DNA of 44,903 bases from Peptoniphilus grossensis ph5 (GCF_000311825.1 NZ_HE978566.1:318754-363656); one strand, 5' to 3'; positions 27,747 through 37,433 are shown, counted from the stretch's first letter. Notes: generated from the letters alone by a model not told the origin. Numbers and translations: made by a program.

Positions 27747-28154
27747 ATGGTAAAAAGATTAACTAAAATTTCAAATAAAAGTTATAATAGATATAAGAAT
27801 CAACTTTTAAATAATAAGCCTTTTATTTTTACTTTGGCAATTGTTATAATTATATTTGCTGCAATTTTGATTTTGTATTCACAAATAGCAGGACTTGATA
27901 GAGAAATTTTAAAGCAAAAGGCTGAAATTGATGAATTGAATAAAACTAAGATAACTCTTGTAGGTGAGATAAAAGCTGTAAAATCTTCAGCACAAATTGC
28001 TGAAGAAGCTATGTATAAACTTGGCATGGTCTATCCTTCTGAAGACCAAATAGTTTATATTGATTCCGGGGAAGAAAAGAAGCTTGGAGATATTAATTAC
28101 AATGTTTTCTTAAGTCCAATTGTCTCAGTCCTCAGATCCTTTACAAGAGATTAG
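27747..28154 (+). CDS. ftsL: FtsL/DivIC-like cell division protein
   Basis: The 135-residue protein is a single-pass membrane protein with a basic cytoplasmic start (about 25 residues), one helix (about 28-48, FTLAIVIIIFAAILILYSQI) and an outside coiled coil with leucine/isoleucine heptads (about 50-85). The size, topology and position between rsmH and the PBP gene identify FtsL, which links DivIB and DivIC and activates the septal synthase. Sequence conservation in this family is low, so position is the main evidence. GAGGTG precedes the ATG by four bases, just inside the end of rsmH. Confidence 0.85.
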   Translation: MVKRLTKISNKSYNRYKNQLLNNKPFIFTLAIVIIIFAAILILYSQIAGLDREILKQKAEIDELNKTKITLVGEIKAVKSSAQIAEEAMYKLGMVYPSEDQIVYIDSGEEKKLGDINYNVFLSPIVSVLRSFTRD

Positions 28155-28164
28155 GAGGATATAA

Positions 28165-30627
28165 TTGAAAAATAATAAATTTAAAGCTAGAGATAAGAAA
28201 AAGAAAGGTGGATTTACAAGGCACACTGACCATGCCAATAGATTCATATTTATATTTTTTATCTTTCTAGCTTTTTTATTTGTGGTACTAATAGCTAAGC
28301 TTTTGTACATACAAATTGTTCAATCAGAAGAATTAACTATTGCTGCCTTAAACCAACTTACTAGGACTGAAGTAATAAACTCTAATCGTGGAATAATTTA
28401 TGACAGAAACAATAAAGAGATGGCTGTAAACATTACTAAGTGCAATGTTTTTTACAACATGGATTATTTTAAGCAGGGTAGAGAAGAAAGTGATAAGGAC
28501 TTTAAAGATAGAAAAGAAAGAATTTATGACGAAGATGCAGAGACTATATCAGAGGTAACTGGCATAGAATTTGATGAAATAAGAGGTCTTATGCATGGCG
28601 ACAAGGTTGTGAGACTTGCCACGAATATTGACAGAACTAAGGCCATGCAGTTAAAGGATTTGAGAGCAGAAACACTTAAAGAAAATCAAGGCAAAAAGAG
28701 GAATTTAAAATATAACTTGTTGCCAATTTCCATTGACGATGTTACAAGAAGGCTCTATCCCTTTAACAACCTCGCCTCTTACATCATAGGCTTTACAAAT
28801 GATGAAAATATTGGACAATATGGAATAGAAGCAAGTTACGATGAAGAACTTGCAGGAATTTCAGGCAAAAATGTTTCCTTAAAGGACAATGCACAAAATA
28901 AAATTCCACTAACTGATGAGGAAACTTATGCACCTAAGGAAGGCTACTCTGTAGTTTTGTCCATTGATTCAAATATTCAACAGTTTGCAGAAACGGCTGC
29001 AGAAAATGCAAAGAAAGAGAACAAGGCAGACAAGGTATCGGTAATAGTGCAAGACACTATGACTGGTGAAATTTTGGCAATGACAACTAAGGATGACTAT
29101 AATCTAAATGACCCAAGAGCTCCTATTAACGAAAAACAGGAGAAGGAGTGGAAGAATTTAGACGATGACGAGAAGATGGAGAACTTGTATGACAACTGGA
29201 GAGACTTCAATGTAAATGATCAGTATGAGCCAGGTTCTACTTTTAAACTTATAACTGCAGCAGCTGCCATTGAAGAGAACACTGCTCAACCTGATTCCCA
29301 ATATTCTTGCCAAGGCGTCATGAAGGTAGGGGACAGAAGACTATCCTGTACAAGTCATACTAGGGGAATGAAAAGTCTTGCCAAGGCAATAGAAGAGTCC
29401 TGTAATATGACTATGATTCAAGTTGGTCAAGATTTAGGTCCAGAAAAGTTTTTAAAATACATTAAGGCCTTTGGCTTTGGAAGAAAAACTGGCATAGAAC
29501 TTTATGGTGAGTCCCTAGGTCTTATACCGGCATCTGCTGATGACATAGGAAAGGTAAAACTTGCCACAATGTCCTATGGACACTCAATTGCAGTTTCTCC
29601 ACTTCAACTAATAAATGCAGTAAGTGCAATTTCCAATGGTGGATTTTTAAATAAGCCAACACTAGTAAAAGAATTAGTTGATGCCAATGGAAATGTTATT
29701 GAAAAGAAGAGAACTGAACTTAGAAGAAGAGTAATTTCTGAAGAAACTTCTGACAAGATGAAATACATGATGAAAAGAGTTGTGGATAATGGAACAGGAA
29801 AGCTTGCCCAGGTCCCTGGCTATCAAGTAGGGGGCAAGTCTGGTACTGCAAATATTGCCACAACTACTGGCTACTTAGATGCCTACAATTCATCCTTCGT
29901 GGCTGTTGCACCACTTAATGACCCAAGGCTAACTGTACTTGTAGTTATAAACAATCCTAAGGAGGGAATCCTAGGCGGAGCTGTAGCTGCACCAGTTGTT
30001 CAAGAAATTTTAAGCAAGTCTTTAAATTATATGAAGATTCAAAAAACTGAAGAAGTTGATGAAAAGGAAGACTTTGTATCAGTTCCCGATGTAGAAGGGT
30101 TACTTTTAGAAGATGCAGGAAAAATTTTACTTAAATCTGGACTTAGGTTTAACACCAATGCCCATGGAGTGGAAAATTATTCTGTGGTCTTAAATCAAAA
30201 TCCATCACCATCTTCTTATGTATTAAAAGACTCCATAGTGGATCTTGCTATTAATGATAGAGATAGCGGTATATTAGTCATGCCTGACCTATCGAGAAAG
30301 ACTAGAAAAGAAGCTATATCTATTTTAAATTCTATGAATATAGAGTATAATATCAGAGGAAATGGCGACTTTATATCACAAAGTCCTAGAGCTGGCAAAA
30401 AAATTAGTGGCGATGCGACTATTACTATTAATTACACAAAAATAAAGGATGAAGATCTTTTAGATGAAGAAAATTCTCAGGCTAATAATAGTGTCAAGAC
30501 AAATAATAAAAACTTAAAGGAAGAAAGCTCTAGTAAAAAGAAAAAATCTTTAAAAAATAATAAAGATACAAAGAATGAATCAAATAATAATGAAAATTCA
30601 AATAAAGGAAAAAGAAAAAAGGACTAG
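28165..30627 (+). CDS. Septal penicillin-binding protein with PASTA domains (PBP2X/SpoVD-like)
   Basis: The 820-residue class B transpeptidase cross-links septal peptidoglycan with FtsW. It has a membrane helix (about 26-50), the dimerisation domain, and the transpeptidase motifs S358-T-F-K361, S412-C-N414 and K558-S-G-T561. Two PASTA domains (about 634-755) follow and then a Lys/Asn/Ser-rich disordered tail of about 60 residues. Two PASTA domains at this dcw position suit PBP2X or SpoVD, both homologous; no sporulation gene is visible, so a vegetative role is likely. The start is TTG 28165, six bases after GGAGG, because no ATG fits. The tail is unusual in length and charge. Confidence 0.93.
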   Translation: MKNNKFKARDKKKKGGFTRHTDHANRFIFIFFIFLAFLFVVLIAKLLYIQIVQSEELTIAALNQLTRTEVINSNRGIIYDRNNKEMAVNITKCNVFYNMDYFKQGREESDKDFKDRKERIYDEDAETISEVTGIEFDEIRGLMHGDKVVRLATNIDRTKAMQLKDLRAETLKENQGKKRNLKYNLLPISIDDVTRRLYPFNNLASYIIGFTNDENIGQYGIEASYDEELAGISGKNVSLKDNAQNKIPLTDEETYAPKEGYSVVLSIDSNIQQFAETAAENAKKENKADKVSVIVQDTMTGEILAMTTKDDYNLNDPRAPINEKQEKEWKNLDDDEKMENLYDNWRDFNVNDQYEPGSTFKLITAAAAIEENTAQPDSQYSCQGVMKVGDRRLSCTSHTRGMKSLAKAIEESCNMTMIQVGQDLGPEKFLKYIKAFGFGRKTGIELYGESLGLIPASADDIGKVKLATMSYGHSIAVSPLQLINAVSAISNGGFLNKPTLVKELVDANGNVIEKKRTELRRRVISEETSDKMKYMMKRVVDNGTGKLAQVPGYQVGGKSGTANIATTTGYLDAYNSSFVAVAPLNDPRLTVLVVINNPKEGILGGAVAAPVVQEILSKSLNYMKIQKTEEVDEKEDFVSVPDVEGLLLEDAGKILLKSGLRFNTNAHGVENYSVVLNQNPSPSSYVLKDSIVDLAINDRDSGILVMPDLSRKTRKEAISILNSMNIEYNIRGNGDFISQSPRAGKKISGDATITINYTKIKDEDLLDEENSQANNSVKTNNKNLKEESSSKKKKSLKNNKDTKNESNNNENSNKGKRKKD

Positions 30628-30639
30628 GACGGAAGTAAT

Positions 30640-31590
30640 ATGAATTATATAGTAAATGTATTGTTGGGATTAATTTTCTCACGGATTTTTGGAAGAATTT
30701 TTATTCCTATGTTAAAAAGATTGCACGCAGGTCAAAGTATAAGAGAAGATGGACCCCAAAGTCACATGAAAAAAAGTGGCACACCAACTATTGGTGGACT
30801 TATATTTTTAGCTTCTGCAATAATCACAACTTTAGTCACTGGAAATTTTAAAGTATCTGTCTTAATGATACTTTTCTCCACACTAGCCTTTGGAGCAGTG
30901 GGCTTCATTGACGATTATATAAAGGTTGTGAAGAAGAGAAATCTAGGTCTTCGTGCCTACCAAAAACTTCTCTTACAAATTATTACTGCAGTGATCTTAA
31001 TAATTTATCAATATAATTCTAAAAATATGGGGACAGACCTATACATTCCCTTTTTAAAAGATTATAGATCTATTGGAGTTTTTTATGTTCCCTTTATAAT
31101 TTTTGTAATTGTAGGAACTGTAAATTCAGTAAATTTAACTGATGGCTTAGATGGACTTTCAACTAGCGTTACAATAATTTGTCTATTATTTTTTAATGTA
31201 GTTGCTATAAAGTTTCAAAGATACGAAATAGCAGCCTTCTGCTTGGCGCTTGCAGGTGCCTTAATGGGATTTTTGATCTTCAACAAGTATCCAGCCAAGG
31301 TTTTTATGGGAGACACAGGGTCTCTGGCACTGGGTGGAGCAATTTCTGCAATTGCTCTTCTCTTAAATGTGCCACTAATTCTTCCTATAGCAGGTGGAAT
31401 ATATTTTATAGAAACTCTCTCAGTAATCATCCAAGTAGTAAGCTTTAAGACTAGGGGAAAGAGAGTATTTCTCATGTCACCACTTCACCATCATTTTGAA
31501 CAAAAGGGTTGGCATGAGAAAAAGGTAGTTGCAGTATTTTCATTAGTTGAATTTATACTTTGTATAATTTCATATTTAATTTTATTTTAG
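30640..31590 (+). CDS. mraY: Phospho-MurNAc-pentapeptide transferase
   Basis: The 316-residue polytopic enzyme (about 10 helices) moves phospho-MurNAc-pentapeptide from UDP to undecaprenyl phosphate, making lipid I. The family motifs are all present: GTPTIGGLIF (about 47), FIDDYIKVVKKRNLGL with the catalytic Asp-Asp pair, NLTDGLDGL, FMGDTGSLALGG and PLHHHFEQKGW near the C-terminus. The murF gene that normally precedes it is not here. Its stop codon overlaps the ribosome site of murD. Confidence 0.97.
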   Translation: MNYIVNVLLGLIFSRIFGRIFIPMLKRLHAGQSIREDGPQSHMKKSGTPTIGGLIFLASAIITTLVTGNFKVSVLMILFSTLAFGAVGFIDDYIKVVKKRNLGLRAYQKLLLQIITAVILIIYQYNSKNMGTDLYIPFLKDYRSIGVFYVPFIIFVIVGTVNSVNLTDGLDGLSTSVTIICLLFFNVVAIKFQRYEIAAFCLALAGALMGFLIFNKYPAKVFMGDTGSLALGGAISAIALLLNVPLILPIAGGIYFIETLSVIIQVVSFKTRGKRVFLMSPLHHHFEQKGWHEKKVVAVFSLVEFILCIISYLILF

Positions 31591-31599
31591 GTGATAGAC

Positions 31600-32919
31600 A
31601 TGTTAGAAAACAAAAATATTCTTATAATGGGTTTTGGCGTAACGGGAAAGGCAACTTTAAAATTTTTAAAGGAATTCCCTTGCAAAATTTACATTTACGA
31701 CAGCAATTTAGATCTTCAAAAGTTAAATGTGGATGAAGATTTTATAATTTTTAAGGAAGAAGATTTAGATAAAATTGATTTAATAGTCAAAAGTCCAGGA
31801 ATTTATCCTTTCCACGAACTTTTAGTAAAGGCTAGAGAAAAAAATATAGAAATTATTTCCGATATTGAGCTTAGCTACAGAAATTTAAAAACAAATAATG
31901 TAGTTGCAGTTACTGGTACAAATGGAAAAACAACAACAACTACAATTATTGGCGATATTTTAAGAAGAAAGTCAAAAACCTTTGTCGTTGGCAATATAGG
32001 TAAGGGTATCTTAGAAATAACTGAAGAAGCAAAAAGTGATGACTATGTAGTTATTGAAGCTTCATCCTTCCAATTGGAGCACACAAAATTATTTAAACCA
32101 CATATTGCACTTTTAACTTATGTTACAAGTGACCACCTAGACTGGCACAAGACTACTCAAAATTATGTTGACGCAAAATTTAAAATTTTTGCCAATCAAG
32201 ATGAAGATGACTTTGCAATTTTAAATTATGAAAATAAGGAACTTGCTGAAAATTATAATTTAAAGGGCAAAAAATATTATTTTTCAATGCACAAGATTTC
32301 TGAAAAAGGAGCCTTCCTTGATAAGGGAAAAATTTATTTTAATGACGGCGAAAAGGTAGAAGAAATTTTAGATGTCAAGGAAATAAAAATCCCTGGAGAT
32401 CATAACATTAAAAACATTATGGCTGCCATTATTGCAAGTAAACTTTTAAATATTGATACAGAAACTATAAGAAAGAGCATTATATCCTTTACTGGCGTTG
32501 AACACAGAATTGAATTTGTAAGAGAATTAGATGGAGTAAAATATTACAACGACTCCAAGGGAACTAATCCAGATTCAACGGAAGTTGCAGTTGCAGCCAT
32601 GGATGGGGATGTAATTCTCATAGCTGGTGGCTATGATAAGGGCGCAAGCTTTGATGATTTAATTGAAAAATCAAAAAATAAATTAAAAACAGTAATTTTA
32701 TTTGGTGAAACTGCAGAAAAATTTTCAAATTCTTGCAAAAAATCAGAGGTTGAATTTTATATTGTAAAGGATTTAAACAAGGCTGTTGAACTTGCAAAGA
32801 AATTGTCAAAAGATGGAGATGATGTACTCCTATCTCCTGCATGTGCATCCTGGGATATGTACAGTGATTATGAAGTGAGAGGACGACACTTTAAGGATTT
32901 AGTTAGAGAGTTGGTATAG
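31600..32919 (+). CDS. murD: UDP-MurNAc-L-alanine:D-glutamate ligase
   Basis: The 439-residue cytoplasmic Mur ligase adds D-Glu to the stem peptide. ILIMGFGVTGKA (N-terminal substrate domain), the ATP loop VTGTNGKTTTT (about 103-113), the DHLDWH segment (about 177), HNIKNIMAA, VEHRIEFV and YNDSKGTNPDS follow in the normal order. The frame can begin with GTG at 31591. However, AGGTGA at 31588-31593 then lies within the codon, while ATG 31600 is correctly spaced and gives the usual short MLENKNILIMG start; I prefer the latter. Length agrees with MurD. Confidence 0.96.
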   Translation: MLENKNILIMGFGVTGKATLKFLKEFPCKIYIYDSNLDLQKLNVDEDFIIFKEEDLDKIDLIVKSPGIYPFHELLVKAREKNIEIISDIELSYRNLKTNNVVAVTGTNGKTTTTTIIGDILRRKSKTFVVGNIGKGILEITEEAKSDDYVVIEASSFQLEHTKLFKPHIALLTYVTSDHLDWHKTTQNYVDAKFKIFANQDEDDFAILNYENKELAENYNLKGKKYYFSMHKISEKGAFLDKGKIYFNDGEKVEEILDVKEIKIPGDHNIKNIMAAIIASKLLNIDTETIRKSIISFTGVEHRIEFVRELDGVKYYNDSKGTNPDSTEVAVAAMDGDVILIAGGYDKGASFDDLIEKSKNKLKTVILFGETAEKFSNSCKKSEVEFYIVKDLNKAVELAKKLSKDGDDVLLSPACASWDMYSDYEVRGRHFKDLVRELV

Positions 32920-34032
32920 ATGAAACTAAAAAGGGACATGAAAGATGTGGATTTAGTGCTTTTAATTACCATGATACTTTTAATAGTAATTGGTTTAATA
33001 GCAGTAACATCAGCATCTTTTCCCACTGCAAAAAAATACAATTTAAATAGTTTTCACTATCTAATTAGGCAGGGAGTATTCCTTATCCTGGGAATTATTG
33101 CCATGGTCTTTATAATTAGGGTGCCAAGGTCTGTAATTTATAAAAATATTACTTGGCTTTTTATTTTAAGTGTTATATTAGTGTTATTACTTTGGACTCC
33201 ACTGGGTTCAGCCAAAAAAGGGCAAGCTAGGTGGATTGACCTTAAAGTTATTCCTTTAAAGTTTCAACCTTCAGACCTACTTAAATTAACTTCAATTGTA
33301 TTTTTGTCAAAATATCTATCCAAAAATATTTACACACTTAAAGAAGCTAGGACTTTTATCACTGCCGTTGCTATAATGGGTGTATCAGTAGGACCCATTA
33401 TGATCAAGGACTTTTCTACTGCAGTAGTAATTGGAGTGTCTCTATTTGCCATCTTATTAGCTGCCGGAATAGACAGGAAGCAGTTTTTGTTTCTGGTGGT
33501 CTTGGGTATTATCTTTATATATTTAATTTTAAAGGACCCAGAAAATGAATTTAGAATAAAGAGAATTTTGGGATTTGTATCTGACTCAACAGATTATCAG
33601 TCCAGAGACTTATACCAAGCTAGACAATCACTTTATGCCTTTGCCCTTGGAGGATATTCAGGCGTTGGGCTTTTTAGGTCTCGTCAAAAATACACGAACC
33701 TTCCTGAAGCATACACTGACTTTATTTTTTCAGTTATGGCAGAAGAATTTGGTTTTATTGGAACTTTTATAATTATTTTACTTTTTATAATTTACATTTA
33801 TAGGGGTTATATGATTGCCTATAAGGCGACAAATTATTTTGATAAATTTACAGCAATTGGCATGACAACCTACATTGGCATACAGGCATTTTTCAACATG
33901 GGCGTATGTGCAAAACTCCTTCCTGTTACGGGAATCACGCTTCCCTTTATATCCTATGGGGGAACTGCACTGGTAATGGCAATTGCATCTACGGCAATTT
34001 TACTTAAAATTTCGAAAGAAGGCACTATATGA
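32920..34032 (+). CDS. ftsW: Septal peptidoglycan polymerase FtsW (SEDS family)
   Basis: The 370-residue protein is a SEDS glycosyltransferase with about ten membrane helices. It polymerises lipid II at the septum with the class B PBP. It has the conserved early SASFP, the FQPSDLLKL loop with the catalytic-region Asp of the family, KDFSTAVVIG, the YQARQSLYAFALGGYSGVGL stretch (about 228-247), LPEAYTDFIFSVMAEEFGF and the closing TGITLPFISYGGTALV. Position between murD and murG supports FtsW over RodA. The ATG follows the murD stop directly with only a poor GTTGG ribosome site, so translation is probably coupled. It overlaps murG by four bases. Confidence 0.95.
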   Translation: MKLKRDMKDVDLVLLITMILLIVIGLIAVTSASFPTAKKYNLNSFHYLIRQGVFLILGIIAMVFIIRVPRSVIYKNITWLFILSVILVLLLWTPLGSAKKGQARWIDLKVIPLKFQPSDLLKLTSIVFLSKYLSKNIYTLKEARTFITAVAIMGVSVGPIMIKDFSTAVVIGVSLFAILLAAGIDRKQFLFLVVLGIIFIYLILKDPENEFRIKRILGFVSDSTDYQSRDLYQARQSLYAFALGGYSGVGLFRSRQKYTNLPEAYTDFIFSVMAEEFGFIGTFIIILLFIIYIYRGYMIAYKATNYFDKFTAIGMTTYIGIQAFFNMGVCAKLLPVTGITLPFISYGGTALVMAIASTAILLKISKEGTI

Positions 34033-35108
34033 AATATATTTTATCTGGTGGCGGAACTGGAGGGCACATTTATCCTGCCCTTGCCATTGGGGAAGAAATA
34101 AAAAAACAAGACAAAGAGGCAAAAATTTTATATGTGGGCAAGAAAAATTCCCTAGAGGAAGAGCTTGCAAAGAAATATAATTTTGATTTTGAGGGAATTG
34201 ATATTTCTGGACTTCCAAGAAAAAAACTAAATAAGGACACTGTTATAACTTTTTACAATTTGATGAAGGGTTTGAAACAGTGCACAAAAATTTTAGATGA
34301 CTTTAAGCCAGATATTGTAATTGGAACTGGTGGCTATGTTTGTGCTCCAATTGTCTTTAAGGCACAACAAAAAAAGATTAAGACGGCAATCCAAGAGCAA
34401 AACGCTTATCCAGGAAAGACTAATAAAATTTTGGCTAAAAAGGCAGACTATGTCTTTATAAATTTTATGGAAGCTAAAAAATATTTAAATAACGAAAATA
34501 TTGTTTTTACAGGAAATCCAATTAGAGATGTTTTTTCTCATCTTGACAGAAAAAAATCAAGAGATGAATTAAAGATAGGTGACGATGAGAAATTTGTATT
34601 TTCCTTTGGCGGATCTGGTGGACAAGAATCCACTAATGATGCAATTTTAGAAATTTTAAATAAAAAGGAAAAACTTCCCTTTAAGCTCACTCATGTAACT
34701 GGAAGAGACCACTATGATTACTTTATGGAAAAACTTGGTGAAGTTCCTGAAGGTGTAGAAATTTTAGATTACACCCATAAAGTTTATGACTATCTTTCTA
34801 GTGCAGACCTTGTAATTGCATCTTCATCAGCCATGACCTTGGCAGAGATTTCTGCGATTGGTATAGCATCAATTCTAATACCAAAGGCTTACACTGCAGG
34901 AAATCATCAATACTACAATGCCATGAGCTATAGCAATATGGGTGCAAGTTCAGTTATTGAAGAAGAAAATCTAAAGGGAGAAAGTCTATTAAAGGCAATA
35001 GAAAAAATATTAAATAACGATGAGGAAAGAAAATTAATGGCAGAAAACTCTAAGAAGTTGGCAAGTCCAGATGCCGTTAAAAAAATAGTTGATATAATTT
35101 TAAAGTGA
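34029..35108 (+). CDS. murG: Lipid I GlcNAc transferase MurG
   Basis: The 359-residue membrane-associated GT28 enzyme adds GlcNAc to lipid I to form lipid II. The N-terminal loop SGGGTGGHIYPALA (about 6-19), GTGGYVCAPIV, EQNAYPGKTN, the FSFGGSGGQES second glycine loop and SSAMTLAEISAIGIASILIP near the C-terminus match MurG. Its start overlaps the ftsW stop, with a GAAGG ribosome site in the ftsW end. Length and motifs are normal. Confidence 0.97.
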   Translation: MKYILSGGGTGGHIYPALAIGEEIKKQDKEAKILYVGKKNSLEEELAKKYNFDFEGIDISGLPRKKLNKDTVITFYNLMKGLKQCTKILDDFKPDIVIGTGGYVCAPIVFKAQQKKIKTAIQEQNAYPGKTNKILAKKADYVFINFMEAKKYLNNENIVFTGNPIRDVFSHLDRKKSRDELKIGDDEKFVFSFGGSGGQESTNDAILEILNKKEKLPFKLTHVTGRDHYDYFMEKLGEVPEGVEILDYTHKVYDYLSSADLVIASSSAMTLAEISAIGIASILIPKAYTAGNHQYYNAMSYSNMGASSVIEEENLKGESLLKAIEKILNNDEERKLMAENSKKLASPDAVKKIVDIILK

Positions 35109-35112
35109 TTTT

Positions 35113-35967
35113 ATGAAAAAGTTGGAAAAGAAAAAAAGAAAACTGAATAAGAAAAGAAAATATTTTAGGATTTTTATTAGGTTTTTTATATTTTTTTCCT
35201 TCATTTTTTTATTAATTTTTGCACTAAAAAATTCTAATCTATTTAAAATAAAAAATGTTACAATTGATGGAAATAAAAATGTATCTACTGCCACAATAAA
35301 AAAAGTTTCAGGTCTTAATAGGGGGGGCAAATATTTTGTCATTTCAAAAAAGGATAGGCTAGAAAAAATAAAGTCCATTCCTTACATAAATGATGCCAAA
35401 ATATCCTATAGTATAAGTGGAAATGTGAAAGTGAATGTCACTGAGAGAACGCCCTACTATCAAATTGAGTCCAATGATTATCTAATTGTAGATGAGGATT
35501 TTAGAATTATAAAAAATTCCAAGAAAAAATCTGACAATTTAGTTAATTTATCAGGCTTTAATGTAGATGACCCCAAGGCAGGAAATTATATTTTGACTAA
35601 CAAAGAAGATGAAGAGAAGAGAGATCTTCTCCTTGAATTAAAAAAAGATGAATATTCTCTTCGTGGAAACATAAGAGATATTGAACTTTTAGACTCAATA
35701 GCTACCTTTACCACAGTTGGCGGAATAAAAATTGAGTTTGGCTCCTATAGCAATACTTCCTATAAGTTAAGGATGTTATCATTAATTTTAGATGACATAA
35801 AGAAAACCAACAAAAATGCCATTATTATTCAAATGGAAAAGGGTGAAAACCCAATTTTAATAACAGATGGCGAAGAAAGCAAAAACAAAAATAATAATAA
35901 AAACAAAAAAGAAGATAATAATTCTGAAAATAAGGAAAAAAGTTATAGGGAAAAGGAAAAAAATTAG
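35113..35967 (+). CDS. divIB: Cell division protein DivIB/FtsQ
   Basis: The 284-residue protein has a very basic 22-residue start, one membrane helix (about 23-42), a POTRA domain (about 47-115) with FKIKNVTIDGNKNVST and VTERTPYY, and a beta domain before a Lys/Asn/Glu tail of about 30 residues. This is the DivIB/FtsQ architecture of the divisome link between FtsL and the septum. It sits in the usual place after murG and ahead of ftsZ. FtsA, which often lies between, is missing. The tail is low-complexity and highly charged, much like the tail of the PBP upstream. Confidence 0.92.
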   Translation: MKKLEKKKRKLNKKRKYFRIFIRFFIFFSFIFLLIFALKNSNLFKIKNVTIDGNKNVSTATIKKVSGLNRGGKYFVISKKDRLEKIKSIPYINDAKISYSISGNVKVNVTERTPYYQIESNDYLIVDEDFRIIKNSKKKSDNLVNLSGFNVDDPKAGNYILTNKEDEEKRDLLLELKKDEYSLRGNIRDIELLDSIATFTTVGGIKIEFGSYSNTSYKLRMLSLILDDIKKTNKNAIIIQMEKGENPILITDGEESKNKNNNKNKKEDNNSENKEKSYREKEKN

Positions 35968-35981
35968 TAAAAATGCAAATA

Positions 35982-36001
35982 AAAGTCAGCAAATGACCTT
36001 T
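35982..36001 (+). terminator. Weak hairpin after divIB
   Basis: AAAGTCA and TGAC(C)TTT can pair around GCAAA with one bulge, giving a weak stem without a real T run. It may reduce but would not abolish read-through into ftsZ. Confidence 0.3.
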
Positions 36002-36006
36002 ATATA

Positions 36007-36035
36007 TTGACTATTTACAAGTATTTCTATAAAAT
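36007..36035 (+). promoter_or_regulatory. Promoter of ftsZ
   Basis: TTGACT (36007-36012) and TAAAAT (36030-36035) are separated by 17 bases, nearly consensus. The gap of about 117 bases after divIB is the largest in the cluster. The leader of roughly 43 bases ends in GAGGAGG. Confidence 0.8.
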
Positions 36036-36084
36036 AATAGTAATGAATATAAAAACAATCAAATAGTATATGAGGAGGATGTTT

Positions 36085-37173
36085 ATGTTGGAATTCGATA
36101 TGGACCAAGACGAATTTGCCAAAATTAAAGTAGTTGGCGTTGGTGGCGGCGGAAATAATGCTGTCAATAGAATGATTAGCGCTGGTGTAAAGGGTGTAGA
36201 ATTTTTAGTATTTAACACTGATAAGCAAGCACTTAAAAATTCACTTGCAGAAACTAAAATTCAACTTGGTGAAAAAATTACTAAGGGTCTTGGAGCAGGT
36301 GCAAATCCTGAAGTAGGAGAACAAGCAGCAGAAGAATCAATTGATGAAATTAGAGAAGCTCTTGAAGGTGCCGATATGGTATTTATCACTGCAGGAATGG
36401 GTGGAGGTACTGGTACTGGTGCAGCTCCTGTTATTGCTGATGTTGCTAAAGAATTAGGTCTACTTACAGTTGGCGTTGTTACAAAACCATTTACATTTGA
36501 AGGTAGAAAAAGAGCAAAATCTGCCGAAATAGGAATAAATTCTCTAAAGGGAAAAGTTGATACTCTAGTTATAATTCCAAATGACAGACTTCTAAGCATT
36601 TCAGACAAGAAGACTAGCTTCTCACAAGCTTTTGAAATGGCAGACGACATTTTAAAACAAGGTATTCAAGGTATTTCAGATTTAATTTCTGTACCAAACT
36701 TAATTAACCTTGACTTTGCCGATGTTAAGACAATTATGTATGACAAGGGCGTTGCTCACATGGGTATTGGTCGTGCATCAGGTGATGAAAGAGCTACAGA
36801 AGCAGCTAGACTTGCAATTAATTCTCCTCTACTAGAAACTTCTATTGAAGGAGCAAAATCTGTTCTATTAAATATCACTGCAGGATCAGATCTTGGTATA
36901 TTTGAAGTTAATGAAGCAGCTGATTTAATTAGAGACTGTGTATCTGAAGATGCAAATATTATCTTTGGTGCAGGAATTGACGAATCACTTAAGGATGAAG
37001 TTAAGATCACAGTTATTGCAACTGAATTTGATCAATATAAAGACGAAAAGAAAGAAAAGAAAGAAAAGAAAGTTGAAATGCCAGGAACTCCTATTGGAAC
37101 AATTGGCGAAGACGATGAAGAAGACAATGGAGAACTTAAAATTCCTTCTTTCTTGAGAATTAACAGAAAATAA
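36085..37173 (+). CDS. ftsZ: Cell division GTPase FtsZ
   Basis: The 362-residue tubulin homologue forms the Z-ring. [20 protein letters not shown] is the canonical start, with the glycine-rich [13 protein letters not shown] loop and the tubulin signature [10 protein letters not shown] (about 102-111). The C-terminal linker (about 318-350) is short, charged and Lys/Glu-rich. The conserved tail ends [12 protein letters not shown] and should bind SepF, FtsA or EzrA. The frame opens at ATG 36070, but that region is the GAGGAGG ribosome site; ATG 36085 is at correct spacing. FtsZ has its own promoter and terminator and no ftsA beside it. Confidence 0.98.
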   Translation: MLEFDMDQDEFAKIKVVGVGGGGNNAVNRMISAGVKGVEFLVFNTDKQALKNSLAETKIQLGEKITKGLGAGANPEVGEQAAEESIDEIREALEGADMVFITAGMGGGTGTGAAPVIADVAKELGLLTVGVVTKPFTFEGRKRAKSAEIGINSLKGKVDTLVIIPNDRLLSISDKKTSFSQAFEMADDILKQGIQGISDLISVPNLINLDFADVKTIMYDKGVAHMGIGRASGDERATEAARLAINSPLLETSIEGAKSVLLNITAGSDLGIFEVNEAADLIRDCVSEDANIIFGAGIDESLKDEVKITVIATEFDQYKDEKKEKKEKKVEMPGTPIGTIGEDDEEDNGELKIPSFLRINRK

Positions 37174-37200
37174 TTTTGTAATTTCATAATATAACGAATT

Positions 37201-37226
37201 GGACATTGGAGACAATGTCCTTTTTT
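37201..37226 (+). terminator. Terminator of the dcw cluster after ftsZ
   Basis: Perfect 8-bp arms GGACATTG and CAATGTCC flank a GAGA tetraloop, followed by six T residues. Confidence 0.95.
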
Positions 37227-37433
37227 AATTTATATCTTTAAAAGTTTACAGCAATGACTTGAGGAAAATCGTTTTTATAAAAATTTTTTAGAAATAAAAA
37301 ATAAATTTTGTTGAAAATATTAAGAAAGAGAAATATTTGTTTCATCAATTTAGAAGGATAAAATAGTTACTAATTGATACAAAAAATTATAAATTTTTCT
37401 TTATATTTTAAAATTAATAAATAAAAGTTAAAC
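37227..37433. other. AT-rich intergenic region between ftsZ and gltS
   Basis: About 200 bases of very AT-rich DNA with repeated A and T runs. I see no gene, RNA or known riboswitch in it. Together with the dyad and promoter downstream it forms the upstream region of gltS. Confidence 0.5.

Noticed and set aside
36261-36650. Long open frame antisense to ftsZ (about 129 residues)
   Set aside because: It has low-complexity Ser/Pro-rich composition, no ribosome site and lies fully opposite a strongly conserved gene. It is a shadow frame, as are similar ones opposite gatB, gltS and the small SLH gene.
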